Source: Gymnothorax reevesii (taxonomy: Eukaryota; Chordata; Actinopteri; Anguilliformes; Muraenidae). Taken from it: DNA of 64,000 nucleotides. The position numbers were made by a program, and so were the translations under genes. Of the stretch, positions 1 to 11,491 are shown piece after piece. The number at the start of each line of letters is the position of its first letter. Position 1 is the stretch's first letter. The stretch lies in the NCBI GenBank assembly GCA_029721435.1, contig CM056573.1, forward strand, positions 95,864,947-95,928,946, read 5' to 3'. The notes below the pieces were generated by a model, which was not told the origin of the DNA, searched no databases, and saw nothing but the letters and a program-made list of their open reading frames with translations.

Positions 1-142
1 GCACGACAGATTACATTCAAAGTCAATGCAAAGATGCAAATACACGCAAACACACGGTTCACATGTATTTGCATCTTTGCATTGACTTTGAATGTAATCC
101 GTGGTGCAAAAAATTTGTTTTGCATGCAGTGTGAAAGCAGCT
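1..142. mobile_element. Harbinger-like foldback element, partial, cut by window start
   Basis: Bases about 9-43 and 66-100 are inverted copies of each other, so this piece folds into a hairpin. The right end reads GTGTGAAAGCAGCT followed by TTA (143-145). The same end sequence opens the piece at 19074, and a closely related one forms both ends of the complete element at 48788-49769, which has TTA duplications. PIF/Harbinger elements are known for TWA target duplications, so the family call is by TIR and TSD only. No coding sequence is seen. The left terminus lies outside the window. Confidence 0.6.
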
Positions 143-618
143 TTAAATTAGTAACTAGCTCCAATCAGTTTTCCGTCATCTTCTTTGATAAAAGATTTTT
201 TTTTTTTTTTTAATCTCGAACAACAACAGCAAAAACAGAAGATAAGCTACCATACATAAAAGATAAAAAATAATATAAATAACACAAAATATAATACAAT
301 ACATCACTTGGTATTCATCAGAAGACTGAAAATTTGTAATACGTTCGAGAAGGAGCAGGAAGAAGCAAGAATGCTTATCAAGTCCTACCCCATCATTACA
401 GTAACAGTATACTTAAAGATCGTTATTTTATACCCAAAGTAATGCTCACCAAGATATCTTTATCATTGCAATTGCAACCTTCCCCACATCATTAAATCAT
501 GATTTTTTTTTTCTCTTTTTTGAGCTCCGCCTCGTCTCTATATTTGTCCATGATTAATTTCTTATATTTGCTTTTAAACTGTGTAATATTATTGCTTTGC
601 CTAATGTCATCATCAAGG

Positions 619-3477
619 CTATTCCACAGGATCACCCCACAAACTGATATGCACATGCTTTTTTGTCATGCGGACACAAGCTTGTTTCAGATTTAATTTC
701 CCTCTCAGCTCATATCTCGCCCCTCTGTCACTGAATAATTTTTGAATGTTTCTTGGGAGTAGATTGTGTCTTGCTTTAAATATGATTTGTAGAGTTTTAC
801 ATTTTATTAGATCCATGAATTTCAGAATGTTTGATTTTAAAAACAGTACATTTGTGTGTTCTCGGTAACCCACATGATTCATTAACCTTACTGCCCTTTT
901 TTGCAGTGTGCATATTTTTTGTAAGTTGCTCCTGTAAGTATTACCCCAGACTTCCACACAGTAGCTGAGATATGGTAGAATGAGTGTGTAATACAGCATG
1001 GACAGTGTTTTTTGGTTTAGCATATGTCTAATTTTCCATAATATCCCAACACTTTTACAGATCTTGGAGCACAGATATTTAACATGAGATTTCCAACCGA
1101 GCTTATGGTCTAATACAACACCCAGAAACTTATATTCATCAACCCTTTCTATCATTTCCTTATTAATTTTGACTTGTACCTCTGTATTTATACTACGCTT
1201 ACCAAACAACATATATTTTGTTTTGTTTAAGTTTAAGGACAATTTGTTTTTATCAAACCAGTATTTAATTTTACCCATTTCTTTTGTGACCACCTCTAAT
1301 AACTGATTTAAATCCGTTCCAGAACAAAATATATTTGTATCATCAGCAAAAATAACAAATTTGAGCAAATCTGATACTTTGCAAATGTCATTGATATATA
1401 AAATAAACAATTTGGGACCCAGTACTGAGCCCTGTGGGACCCCACAAGTAATATTGAGGCACTTTGATTTATGTTGGCCCATCTGCACAAATTGTTGCCT
1501 ATTTACAATATAACTTTTCAACCAGTCAAAAGCTAAACCTCTGATACCATAGCACTCCATTTTTTCAAGTAGAATTTCATGGTCTATTGTATCAAATGCT
1601 TTTGCAAGATCAATAAATATTCCCACAGCATATTTATTTTCGATACAACTCGTTGATTCCTCAACCAACTCCATTAAAGCCATTGAGGTTGATCTGGCTG
1701 ATCTGAACCCATACTGACTGTCCATTAATAAATTGTTTTGTTCAATAAAATTGTCCAACCTTGCAGCAAAAAGTTTTTCAAGTATTTTTGAGAATTGGGA
1801 AAGGAGTGATATCGGCCGATAATTAGTATAAAGATGTTTGTCATTTGCTTTGTATACTGGGATAACCTTGGCAATTTTCATTTTATCTGGGAATGTACCG
1901 GTTTGAAATGATAAATTGCATATATGAGTTAGTGGATCTATAATTTCTTCAATTGTTTTCTTTATCAAACTCATGTCAATGTCATTCCAATCTGTGGAAG
2001 TTTTATTTTTACATCCATTAACAATTTTCATAATTTCATTTTTTTCTATTGTTCCTAACAGGATAGAGTTTGGATTTCTTTCTCCGTAGTCCTCAATAAT
2101 GTATTTATTTCCAGTATTAATTATTTCACTAGCCAGTTTTGGACCCACATTCACAAAAAAGTTATTAAATCCTTCAACCGCCTCATTCATGTTGGTAATC
2201 GCTGTGTCGTTATCAGTAAAGAGTTCTGGATTGTTTGGTTTGATTTGTTTATTCCTAATAATTCCATTTAATGTATTCCATATTCCTTTAATGTTGTTTC
2301 TGTTATTCTCTAATATTTTGGTATAATAATCCCTTTTACATGTCCTTATGATACTAACTAGTTAGTTTTTATATTTCTTATATTTTAGCTCTGCCTCTTT
2401 CGTTCTGTGTTTAATAAATTTCCTGTATAGAGAGTTCTTTTTTTTACAAGCATTTCGCAGTCCTTTGGACATCCATGAGTTTTCTGGAAAATTCTTCATG
2501 TTACTATGTTGTTTCGATGGGCAATTTCTGTCATATAAAGTTATGTATACATCTAAAAATAAATCATATGGTTTATTTACATTGGTTTCTTTAAAGATAT
2601 CACTCCAATTATAATTCAGTAAATCATTTCTAAATGCAGATATCGATTCATCACTTCTCACTCTCCTGTATATGATTTCATTAGACTCCTTCTTTTGATA
2701 ATTACAGTCATATATTGTAAAGACAGGCAGGTGGTCACTGATGTCATTCATTAATAATCCACTCACAGTGTTGTTATCCATATTGTTAGTGAAGATATTG
2801 TCTATCAGAGTGGCAGCGTGAGATGTTATTCTGGTAGGTTTTGTAATTTCAGGATATAGACTCATGCTATACATTGCTTCTGTGAATTCATCTATCTTTT
2901 GGTGTTTATGAGGATTTAATAAATCTATGTTAAAATCCCCACAGATAAAGCTGACCTTTTGCTTTGTTTTGGAAAACAACTTTTCCATATTTTCAGTAAA
3001 TATTTCAATGCTAGATCCTGGTTTTCTGTACACACAGCTAACAATGACATTTTTCATTCTTTCCATACATATCTCAATTGTAATGCATTCCATCACATCA
3101 TCAATGATTATAGACACGCAGCTGACAACTTTGTAGTTAAGTCCTTTGTCCACAAAGAGAGCCACACCACCTCCACTTTTGCTCCCTCTATTAACATAAT
3201 TAAATTCATAACCTTGCAGACTGAAATCTGCTCCCTTGTCTGCATTTAGCCATGTTTCTGAAACTGCTATAATATTAAAAGATTTTTTAAATTGTCCTAA
3301 AAACTCTTTTATATTCTGGAAGCTTGCATATAGACTTCTACTATTAAAGTGAATGATCGAAATTCCATGCTCATATTTGATATTTTTGTTAAATTGTTGC
3401 TCTGTGTAATAGCAGCAGTTAGTATTTATGATATTGTAGAAGTTATATTCTGGATCTATTTCACTTTCCAATTCCAT
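619..3477 (-). pseudogene. LINE ORF2: APE endonuclease and reverse transcriptase, one in-frame stop
   Basis: This ORF would encode the protein that nicks target DNA and copies the LINE RNA at the nick. Codons run in one frame for 953 triplets, broken once by TAA at 2362-2364 (residue 372). Residues about 38-256 form an APE-type endonuclease: FNSRS at 44-48, SETWL with Glu75, GDFN at 180-183 and SDH at 247-249. Residues about 535-790 are the reverse transcriptase, with NYRPISLLS, FIDLAKAFD, GVPQGSVLGP and the catalytic FADD at 710-713. A C-terminal region with WG and C/H residues follows, as in CR1/Jockey-type ORF2. All catalytic residues I can identify are present, so the single stop appears to be the main visible lesion. 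Start chosen at the Met in a short leader before the endonuclease. Confidence 0.88.
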
Positions 3478-3603
3478 TTTGTAGTATGAATGTACAGTAT
3501 GCAGATATGATATACAATATATTTCATATACTATAGCAGTATACAGAAACCATGTTCAATGCAGTTTGCAGACTTGACTTGGTATATTGGGCTTTAAGAT
3601 CTC

Positions 3604-4290
3604 TCAGAACTTATCTAGTTGTGCAATGTTTCTGATACATAGAACTTTAGCTTGTTCTGGTGTGCCTTTTGTTTTAATATAAACTTTGCAGTTGGCAGAC
3701 CAAGTAGATTGGATCTTGCCCTATTTTCGTAAAAAGCGTGCTTTCCGTGCAATTTCTGCATTTTTCTTAGTGAGGTGTTCATTTATGTACACATTTGAGC
3801 CCTTTAGTTTCCTCCCCTGCCTAAGTAGGTCAACCTTGCATTTCCTATTTGTAAAGCGGACAATTACAGCAAGTTTATCCTTCGGGTTTGTCATTGGAAG
3901 TGTGTGGCAGGCCTCAATATTATTTTTGTGGATGGTTATGTTCTTGCCAGAGAGGAATGCAGCCACCTGATCTTCTGTTGAGTCCTCATGGTCGGCACTG
4001 TCTGTCCCCCTGTCCCCTGTCAGGGCTTGGGAGTACGACCGTGGTTTGATGGCTAATCCAGTTATGATGACATCATTTATTCTTGAGTACTGTTCCAGGT
4101 CTGATACCCGGTTTTCCAAGTAGGCAATCTTCTTCTCCTGTTCCTCATTCAGTTTTTTAAGTTCCCTAATTTCCTGCACCAAGTTCATTATAGTACGTTG
4201 CTGGTTGGCTATGGTTGCCATTTCATCATGCATCATGTTCATTGCCACCTTTAACTCCTCTATGTCTCTCTTGATTTCCTTTGTGGCCAT
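3604..4290 (-). pseudogene. LINE ORF1: coiled-coil RNA-binding-type protein with one amber codon
   Basis: The first 85 residues are rich in Leu, Glu and Lys in heptad-like spacing, consistent with a coiled coil, and end in a LENRVSDLEQYSR segment followed by NDVIITGL, a sequence type seen in ORF1 proteins of fish and invertebrate LINEs. Residues 90-189 are a basic alpha/beta-like region ending KKNAEIARKARFLRK. A TAG at 3721-3723 stops the frame, but reading past it the same frame stays open for 38 more codons (GKIQSTW...) to TGA at 3604-3606, so the amber is probably a mutated sense codon rather than the original end. The product would bind element RNA. It lies 126 bp upstream of ORF2. Confidence 0.75.
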
Positions 4291-4500
4291 CTCGGCTCAA
4301 GGAAAAAAAAAAAAAAGGTAAATCTCGTTCTGGCTGTAGAAAAACACTCCACCTCGGGTTTTCCAAGCTTCCACTCCGACTACTAAGCAAGAGAGGAATC
4401 CGGTTCCCACGACAAGACGAAAATTAAAAAAGGATAAAATAAATTCCGTTCCGGATCTTCTATGCGACCTCCATAAGAGCCCGACCAAGACCAATCACAG

Positions 4501-5442
4501 CGTCAAGCGGTAAAAAACAACTCTGTGATGCGAAAGTTTAGTGCCATGTGAAAGGCAAGAATACCCACTACTATGAATTACCAACTTCAAACTTTTATTA
4601 AGAACCACAAGAAGCTTGTACACGAACAGATAGCCATGTTAACAGATAGCCATGTTAACTATTCTAACATTTAGCTATTTCAGGTGTGGCTAACTTGCTT
4701 TGAGTTAATTCGCCGAAGTTAAGTAACTATTTGGATGCGAAATGCTTTTGTTATATAAATCATAAAGCGCAGGTTTGAGTCGCTGCTTCGCTGGACATGG
4801 CAAATTAACTCCGACAATCCTGAGTAGTTTATATTATGTGGTTAGTGGATGGATTGATTATTTATTCGCCTGAACATCAAGGTTCAAATGTTGATTTATA
4901 TCATAGACTGTGGCAATTTTACTGCTTTTTTATGCACAGGAAGTATATTCATGACTAAAAAAACGCAGCACTGAGTGATATTTTTTTTTTCTTTCTACAT
5001 TATAAAGTATTGTTCACTGTAAATGAGTGGATTCCAATTGGCTCAGCATATAGCTGAGGGTGAAGTAATTGTTCCAATTTAAATTACTGAAAATTTATAC
5101 ATTTCTATGTATTTTTCTTTTATTATGACCATGAGTATAGTATGCAGAGGCTCATTGTGGCTTATAATCAGATAAGGTTTTTGCTTCAGGTGACCTGATA
5201 GCAGAGGAGGAGGAACGACAGCAGGAGGGAACAGGAACAAGAGCTCTTTAAAGAAGACGAGATGTCAGAGGAGAGCTGAAGAGAGCAGGGATAGGATGGG
5301 CAGGCTCATGTCTCTACTAGAGAAAATGCTGCAGGAATAATTTTTTTTTAAGTTTTGTTAAATCCATTGTTTATTCTTCATTTAAAACTGACAACCATTT
5401 ACGATGAAAAGTACGAAATGCAGTGCTTTTAAAGTCTTAAAA
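4501..5442. other. No clear gene; AT-rich spacer with one exon-like purine-rich patch
   Basis: I see no supported gene. A 16-bp unit (ACAGATAGCCATGTTA) is repeated twice in tandem near 4626-4658. At 5190-5339 a polypyrimidine stretch ending in CAG precedes an open purine-rich stretch closing with MGRLMSLLEKMLQE and TAA; it could be a terminal exon of a transposon accessory gene, but this is speculative. Poly-T runs occur at 4981 and 5341. Confidence 0.4.
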
Positions 5443-5576
5443 ATGGGAGTGTAAACGAAAGTTCAATCACGAGACGTAGGACACAAGCAATCGGTCTTAC
5501 CCAATCGTAACCCTTTATCTTCTATATAAATGCCTGTGACACGTTTCATTTTGCGGTTTCAGAGATTCGGCATCGC
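5443..5576 (+). repeat. Repeat module A1 (TATA-bearing)
   Basis: This 134-bp module matches 16973-17106 along its whole length with roughly 14 differences counted by eye; both start TGGGARTGTAAAC and end GCATCGC. Both have TCTATATAAATGCC about 30 bp before the end, which suits a promoter for a retroelement. After the shared end the two copies diverge completely, unlike ordinary LTRs. Confidence 0.8.
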
Positions 5577-5621
5577 GTGGCTTTAGGAATGATAGTCCGC
5601 CCACGATTTCATTCTTTATAT

Positions 5622-6208
5622 TGGAATGAGATTGCCGTTGGGGCTGTTTTTGTGTTTAATTGAATAATTGGGCTGGATTGTGAGAACATGTGGTTGATTT
5701 AGTTTAGGTAATAAAAGGAGATTGGGAGGGAGGAGAGAGGGAGGTTGTTCCGGTGCGTTGTGGCAGTTTTGGGAGAGTGGGGTTTGCTGAGTGTCATTCG
5801 CGGCTGTGTAGAGTCGCCGCTGACGAAGATAGTAAGATCAGGGGGTATAGCTGTTCCGGCGCTAGGAGGGGAGGCTAGGTGCCTCCTTTAGACAGAGAGG
5901 GGTGGGGTTAGGAATGCCACAATGGCTCCCTTCTTGGCTGCTGTATGCAAGCATGTGGACTGTGAGTTCTAGTAGCCTGCAATTGAAGTTGTTGGTTGTT
6001 TGCGTGGTGCCATTATGCGACCTGCCTTCTAACGCCACTGTAGTGGATGGTTTCAGCCTAATAAGTCCTGCAGGTATCAGACGGTACCATTAGCCCAGAC
6101 CCTGGGGGTGGGTCTTGTTAATGTGGGCGAGTTGAGTAGACTTTTTAATCTTCATATATGTTGTCTTGTCAATGTATTGTGATTGTGTAACTGATTCTAA
6201 ACTTGGTG
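5622..6208 (+). repeat. Left Gypsy LTR, 3' truncated
   Basis: It begins TGGAATGAGATTGCCG (right LTR TGTAATGAG) and matches the right LTR to TTCTAAACTTGGTG, with about a dozen to fifteen differences by eye in 587 bp (roughly 97-98% identity). The polyadenylation signal of the right LTR has no counterpart here because the segment is missing. A 63-codon ORF occurs in both copies but is not supported as a gene. Confidence 0.85.
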
Positions 6209-6337
6209 GGGCAGCACCCCGAGGGGTAACCAGTCATGGGCTTCAAAAAGCAGGGGGGGATGTTGGGAGTGTGGGTGTAATAGACACCTTAGACGTGACT
6301 GCCCATATCTGCAGGGAAACTAGAGAGGGCAGGTACA

Positions 6338-8177
6338 GTGGGCCAATTGCCTGCCCCCAAGTGTTCTGGTGTTACGGTGGCCTCTGCAAGTAACCATGGG
6401 GGTTCAGGGTACATTGTAGCCAAATTAGGTGGGGTTGAGTCAATCCTGTTGTTGGATAGTGGGACATCATTGTCTGTGATTCCGAAGCAGGTGTGGCTGG
6501 CTGTTACTAAGGGGGGCTCGGAGTTGGATGGGCATCAGGGGAATGTCTCTGCTGCAAATGATGGGGGGATGGGAATTTTAGGAAAGTGGCATACTGTGTG
6601 TCAGTTTGATTCCTTGGCATTATTGGCAGAGTTTTTGGTGGCTGATGTGCCGTCTCAGGAAGTTTTGTTAGGGTTTGATTTTCTTAGCAAGTATGGTGTT
6701 GTGGTGGATTTTGGAAAAAAAGAATGTCGAGTAATGGGTAAATTAGTTCCATTGATTGTGCCAGCCGACATAGGGAAGCCGCAGGCTGTTAAAGTTTCAG
6801 TCGATACCGTTATCCCCCCTCGTAGTGAAGTTATTATTACAGGGAGAGTAGAAAATATGATTGGGTCTGGTTGTGAGGGAATGCTGGAGCCTGTTGATTC
6901 ATTGACTAATTATTGTGATGTGATGGTGGCTCGGGTGGTTTGTAGAGTGCAAGAGGGTACCATTCCGGTTAGGGTTATTAATGTAAGCGATGATGCCCTC
7001 ACTTTGAGGGAAGGAGTAAAAGTGGGTATGTTGCATACTGATGTTGACGTGGGTTGTAAGGCTGAACATCGGGGGGTGGTGGGGGTAGGAGAGGTTTCAG
7101 GGGTACCCTGGACAGTCGATGCTTTGTTGGTGCATCTTGGATTACAACAGAGAAGCTTTGAGACCCCGGAGTTGGCAGCTATTTGTGATTTGTTATATCA
7201 AAATTTATCAGTATTTAGTAGGGGGGATGATGATTTGGGGAGGACTCATCTTACGATGCATAAGATTGATACAGGGGATGCAAGGCCAGTGAAGCTGCCT
7301 CCCCCTCGGGACCCTCTTCATTTACAGCATGAGGTATCAGAGCATTTGAAGCACATGCTTGAGAATGATATAATTCAGCCCTCTCATAGCCCCAGGGCAG
7401 CGCCAGTGGTTTTGGGTCGTAAGCGGGATGGTGGGCCTCGTTCTTGCGTTGATTACCGGAAATTGAATGAATTAACTCGCAAAGATGCCTATCCCTTGCC
7501 GCGTATTGATGATTCCCTTGACAGTTTGAGTAAAGCATGTTGGTTTTCCACTCTCGACTTGGCTAGTGGTTACTGGCAGGTTGAGGTGGACCCTAATGAT
7601 AAACCTAAAACGGCATTCATTACATGGCAGGGTCTTTTTGAGTTTAATGTGTTAAGTTTTGGTCTGTGCAATAGTCCTAGTACATTTCAAAGATTGATGG
7701 ATTTGGTGTTAGCAGATTTGCAGTGGACGACATGCTTAGTGTATTTACATGACATTATTGTGTTTGGCCGGAACTTTCACGAGCATTTGTCACGGTTTGA
7801 TGAGGTGTTGGCTAAATTACGTCAGGCTAATCTTAAGGTGAAGCCAGTAAAATGTAATTTATTTTCTACTCAGGTACAGTATTTGGGTCATATAATTTCA
7901 GCAAGAGGCGTAGAAGCTGATCCCGCTAAAGTGGAGGCCGTGCGACGGTGGCCAGTGCCGAAGAACCAGGCTGAAGTGCGGAGTTTTGTTGGGTTGGCCT
8001 CCTATTATAGGAGGTTTGTAAAAGGTTTTGCAGAGATTGCCCGCCCCCTTCATCAACTTACAGAAAAGGGTCGGCGGTTCAAATGGACAGAGGGTTGTCA
8101 GTCAGCTTTTGAACAGCTTAAGCTTAGTTTGATGTCGGCCCCCATTTTGGCATATCCTGACCCCCATAAAACATTCA
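6338..8177 (+). pseudogene. Gypsy pol, part 1: aspartic protease and reverse transcriptase
   Basis: This frame encodes the pol N-half, which in an intact element cleaves the polyprotein and makes cDNA. The protease motif LLDSGTSLSVIP has its catalytic Asp at residue 40, and the domain closes with LLGFDFL near residue 110. RT starts near residue 330: PRSCVDYRKLN, STLDLASGYWQ, FNVLSFGLCNSPSTFQRLM, then YLHD at residues 469-472 where Gypsy RTs have YLDD; the codon is CAT at 7748-7750. This loses one catalytic Asp. The RT connection region ends in ILAYPDP, where a solo LTR interrupts after 8177. The start is arbitrary, since gag and the upstream junction are deleted. Apart from YLHD, this half has no stop or frameshift. 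Confidence 0.9.
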
Positions 8178-9188
8178 TGTTGTGTTCCAGGGTTCTGGCC
8201 TTTGGCCAGAACAGTATTGCTTATGGTTTTAACAGTTTCATGTTCAAGAGTTCATAGTTCATGTTCATGCCATAGTTTTAACAGTTTCTTGCATTAGGAT
8301 TTTACATTTCATAATTCATGTTTCACATTCCATGTTTTTACTTTTCCATGTTTTTGTTTTCGCCAGGTCTGCCATGCCACTCCACCGCTTGTCTGCGTTC
8401 CGCCCCGTGCCTTCGTTCTTGCACATTTCAGAGCTCTGGTTGGCTTTGGTATTTCCCTCTTCCTTCTGTGCTGTGCTGATTCGGGCCTCTCTAAGCTTAA
8501 TTGGCAATTAACTGTTTTTAAGTTACTAACATTTACTAACACTCACTGGGTGGTGTAATTCTTAGATAGGCACATTACTAATACTACTAATTTAGACAGG
8601 GAGTTTATTGTCATGATTCCTGCTTTGCTATTTCAAGATCTTGCTGTGCTTTTCTGTTCTTAACATTCATGCTTGCTTCCAAGCTGCATACTTAATTGGT
8701 ACTTAAGCTGAGCACGCTCATTCTCTTAATGAGCAGGTCATGTCATCCAATCTCTGTCCATGTCTTGATCTTGCCATGCCTCTTGTTTCTCTCTCTCCAG
8801 GTGTTACCCCTCATGTCATGATTTCCAAGCCTTTATCTGGATGCGGTGGAGGTTGGCTGGCAGACAGTGTCTCAAGTTTGTTTCTAGTCGCGTCTCGTTT
8901 AGCCAAGTTCTTGTCAAGTTCCCTAGTATTTGTCCAACCTCTCGTCTTGTGTATATATATTTAGTCTTGTTGTTTACTTTTCTTGAGCTTTTCTTGCCTG
9001 GAGTTTCCAGTGCCTTTTGTTTTTTGCCTTTTTGCATTTATTGTTTATAGCTCTGTGTAGCTTCCTTAGTTTGTTTTTTGCAACCCTTTGGGCCAAGTTT
9101 TTTGTTGGCCCTCGTGCCTGTTTTGTTTTGGTTTATCAATAAATCCTCATTCCCTTTTCCCGCATCTGGTGTCACTGATTCCATATCA
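8178..9188 (+). mobile_element. Solo LTR inserted in Gypsy pol (5-bp TSD ATTCA)
   Basis: The 1011-bp insert begins TGTTGTG and ends ATATCA (TG...CA) and is flanked by ATTCA at 8173-8177 and 9189-9193. Counting one copy of ATTCA keeps the pol frame in register across the site. It has TATATATATTTAG near 8950 and CAATAAA at about 9137, in the order expected for a forward LTR. There is no internal coding region, so it is a recombined solo LTR. ORFs inside it are not supported. Confidence 0.85.
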
Positions 9189-11457
9189 ATTCATTTTGGA
9201 TACAGATGCTAGTGATGCTGGTATTGGGGCAGTTTTGTCGCAGTAAGAGGCGGGGCAGGAGCATGTTATTGCTTATGCTAGTAGGGCACTGACAAAGCAA
9301 GAAAGGAAGTATGCTACGACCAAAAAGGAGTTCCTGAGTGTGGTCACTTTTACGAAGCATCTTAAGCATTATTTGCTGGGTAAGGAGTTTTTGTTGAGGA
9401 CAGATCATAACTCCTTAAGGTGGTTGCATAATTTTCAGGGGTTAGAGGGACAGCTAGCTAGGTGGTTGGAGCAGTTGGCTTCATTTCAGTATAAGATTGT
9501 GCATCGGCCTGGTCGAGTGCATGGTAATGCAGATGCTCTTTCTAGATTGCCTGCAGTTTTATCAACCCCAATGGAGGAGGGGGAGGAAGAATGTCCTGTT
9601 TCTCAGACCATATGTGCTGTGCAGCCTGTGCGGTCAGTGGGGTCATTGGGTCTAGAAGAGGAGGATGAGCTAGTACTGGCACAGAGAGAGGATGTTGAGT
9701 TGCAACATATAATTGTGCTGAAGGGAGGCAAGAATGAGTGTTTGCAGCCTCCTAATGAGTTGCGGAAGTTTACATCCATGTGAGCCCAGTTTAAGGTTCA
9801 GGGTGGTAGATTGGTAAGATTACCACCTGTGGATGTGGGCACAGTTCAGCCAGTACAGGTGGTGTTGCCTAAATCTCTTTTGCCAAAGGTATTAGAGCAA
9901 TTGCATAATTTGGTTACGGCAGGTCACTTAGGAGTGCAGAAGTTGCAAGCTAAGGTGAAAGATCGATTCTATTGGCCGGGATGGTTTGGGGATGTTAAGC
10001 GGTGGTGTCGGGAGTGCGTAGACTGTGGTTCCCAAAAGACAAGTGGAGATTAGTTGTGTGCCCCTCTTCAGTCTGTAGTGTCCTCATAGCCATTTGAGCG
10101 GGTAGCGTTGGATATTTTAGGGCCACTGCCGGAAACCCCTGAGCGTAATAAATATATTTTGGTCATTGGGGATTATTTTTCATAGTGGACAGAGGCATTT
10201 CCCCTCCCGAACCAGGAAGCAAAGATAGTGGCTAGAGTTATGGTAGAGCAGTGGATTTGTCAATTGGGAACTCCTCGTACTATTCATACTGATCAAGGGC
10301 AAAATTTTGAATCAAATTTGTTTACTGAAGTATGTCAGCTGCTAAACATTCATAAGACTCGTACATCTCCATACCACTCTCAGTCTGATGGGTTGGTAGA
10401 GAGGTTTAATAAGACTTTGTTGTCAATGTTGTCTTTGTTTGTGGAAGAGAATCAGGCTAATTGGGATTTACTGTTGCCATATGTGATGTTGGCTTACAGA
10501 AGCAGTGTACACTCGAGTACAGGTTTTGCGCCCTATAAGGTTGTGTTTGGGCAGGAGATTGTTCTTCCTGTGGATGTTATATTGGGTCTGGGTGGGGGAA
10601 GGAGGTTCTCTGCCCTTACAGAGTATGTGGCCAGGTTGCATGAAACATTGGCTACTGTGATGGGTGCTGTGAGGGAACATCAGGCAAAGGCCTCTGGTAA
10701 GCAGAAGGAGGCCTTTGATGTAAGGGCTAGGTGGCAGTATTATTCTGAAGGAGAGTTTGTGTGGGTGCGCTCTAGGGTCAGGAAAAGGGGTGTATATCCT
10801 AAATTGCAAAGGAGATTTAGGGGCCCTTATAGGATCCTGGAGAGAATTACAGAGGTCCTGTATCGTGTTGTACTAGTTGAGGAAGGGAAAGAAATGATTT
10901 TGCATTACAACAGACTCAAACATTTTCTCTCTCATGTGTTAGAGGCAAGTGACCAGAATGGTGCCTGGAGGCGACAGTCCAGGCCTTCACGGTCAGGAGC
11001 AGGTGGCAGTGCTGGCTGGGTCCATTGGCAAGCCCCAGATTCTGCAAGGGGGGCTGCTGGGAGAGAGGTTCATCAGCCAGCATATCCAGAGCCAAAGATG
11101 GTGTCAACCTCCAGCCAGGGGGTGGTTGGAGAGAGACGAGGGGAAGAATTGGCCCAGTTTGTTCAAAAACCTGTAGATTCAAGGGTTGACAATATGGAGA
11201 CCCCTAGCCAGGGTATCCCGGGAGAAGATGGTTTGAGAGGAGGATCAGCAGTGCCAGAGAGTGTGCCATTGCCGAGCTTGGTTGTTCAGGAAGGAGAGAG
11301 GCTGGGGGAACAAAGTTTGATGTTTGAGAGCACGGGAGTCTCTGGTCAGGCTGCCCAGGAAGGTGGAGGGCAGGGGAGACGGCAGTCATCGCCAGAGATG
11401 TATCGAGGAAGGCAGAGGAGGCCGCCTGTATGGTCCAGGGACTATGTGATGTTTTGA
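9189..11457 (+). pseudogene. Gypsy pol, part 2: RNase H and integrase, five in-frame stops
   Basis: It resumes in the RNase H domain (DTDASDAGIG, KKEFLSVV, RTDHNSL, NADALSRLP), followed by an H2C2 zinc module (HNL...GHLG...CRECVDC near 9900-10030) and the integrase core (ALDILGPL, HTDQGQNF, SDGLVERFNKTL giving D, D, E), then a GPY/F-type C-terminal module (RRFRGPYRILE near 10810) and a Ser/Gly/Gln-rich tail ending near the polypurine tract. The whole stretch is in one frame, broken by stops at 9244, 9781, 10051, 10087 and 10183; from 10228 to 11457 it is open. Absence of frameshifts suggests modest age. In an intact element this half degrades the RNA template and inserts the cDNA. Confidence 0.9.
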
Positions 11458-11477
11458 CTTGGGGACAAGTCAATTTT

Positions 11478-11491
11478 AAGGAGGGGGGCAG
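11478..11491 (+). other. Polypurine tract of the Gypsy element
   Basis: AAGGAGGGGGGCAG lies immediately before the right LTR and is the expected plus-strand primer site. It follows the pol stop by about 20 bp. Confidence 0.75.

Larger units (their letters stand above)
196..4500 (-). mobile_element. Nearly full-length two-ORF non-LTR retrotransposon (LINE, Jockey/CR1-like group)
   Basis: Read on the minus strand, a GC-richer 5' leader (about 4300-4500) precedes ORF1 (4290-3604), a 126-bp gap, ORF2 with endonuclease and reverse transcriptase (3477-619), then an A-rich 3' UTR ending in a poly-A run seen as T's at 196-211. Only two nonsense codons interrupt the element, one per ORF, with no frameshift seen, so it looks young beside the other LINEs here. 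I could not find a convincing target-site duplication; the 5' boundary is approximate. The clade is inferred from the APE-type endonuclease and the FADD-type RT. Confidence 0.85.

Noticed and set aside
5902..6093. 63-codon ORF that recurs at 11772-11963
   Set aside because: It is repeated only because both copies lie in the LTRs of one Gypsy element; no domain is recognised.
7251..7538. Minus-strand ORF within Gypsy pol
   Set aside because: Shadow of the RT coding frame, with no domain of its own.
8309..9050. Several overlapping ORFs on both strands
   Set aside because: They lie inside the solo LTR and show no protein signature.
10468..11473. Minus-strand ORFs opposite integrase
   Set aside because: Shadows of the integrase and C-terminal tail frame.
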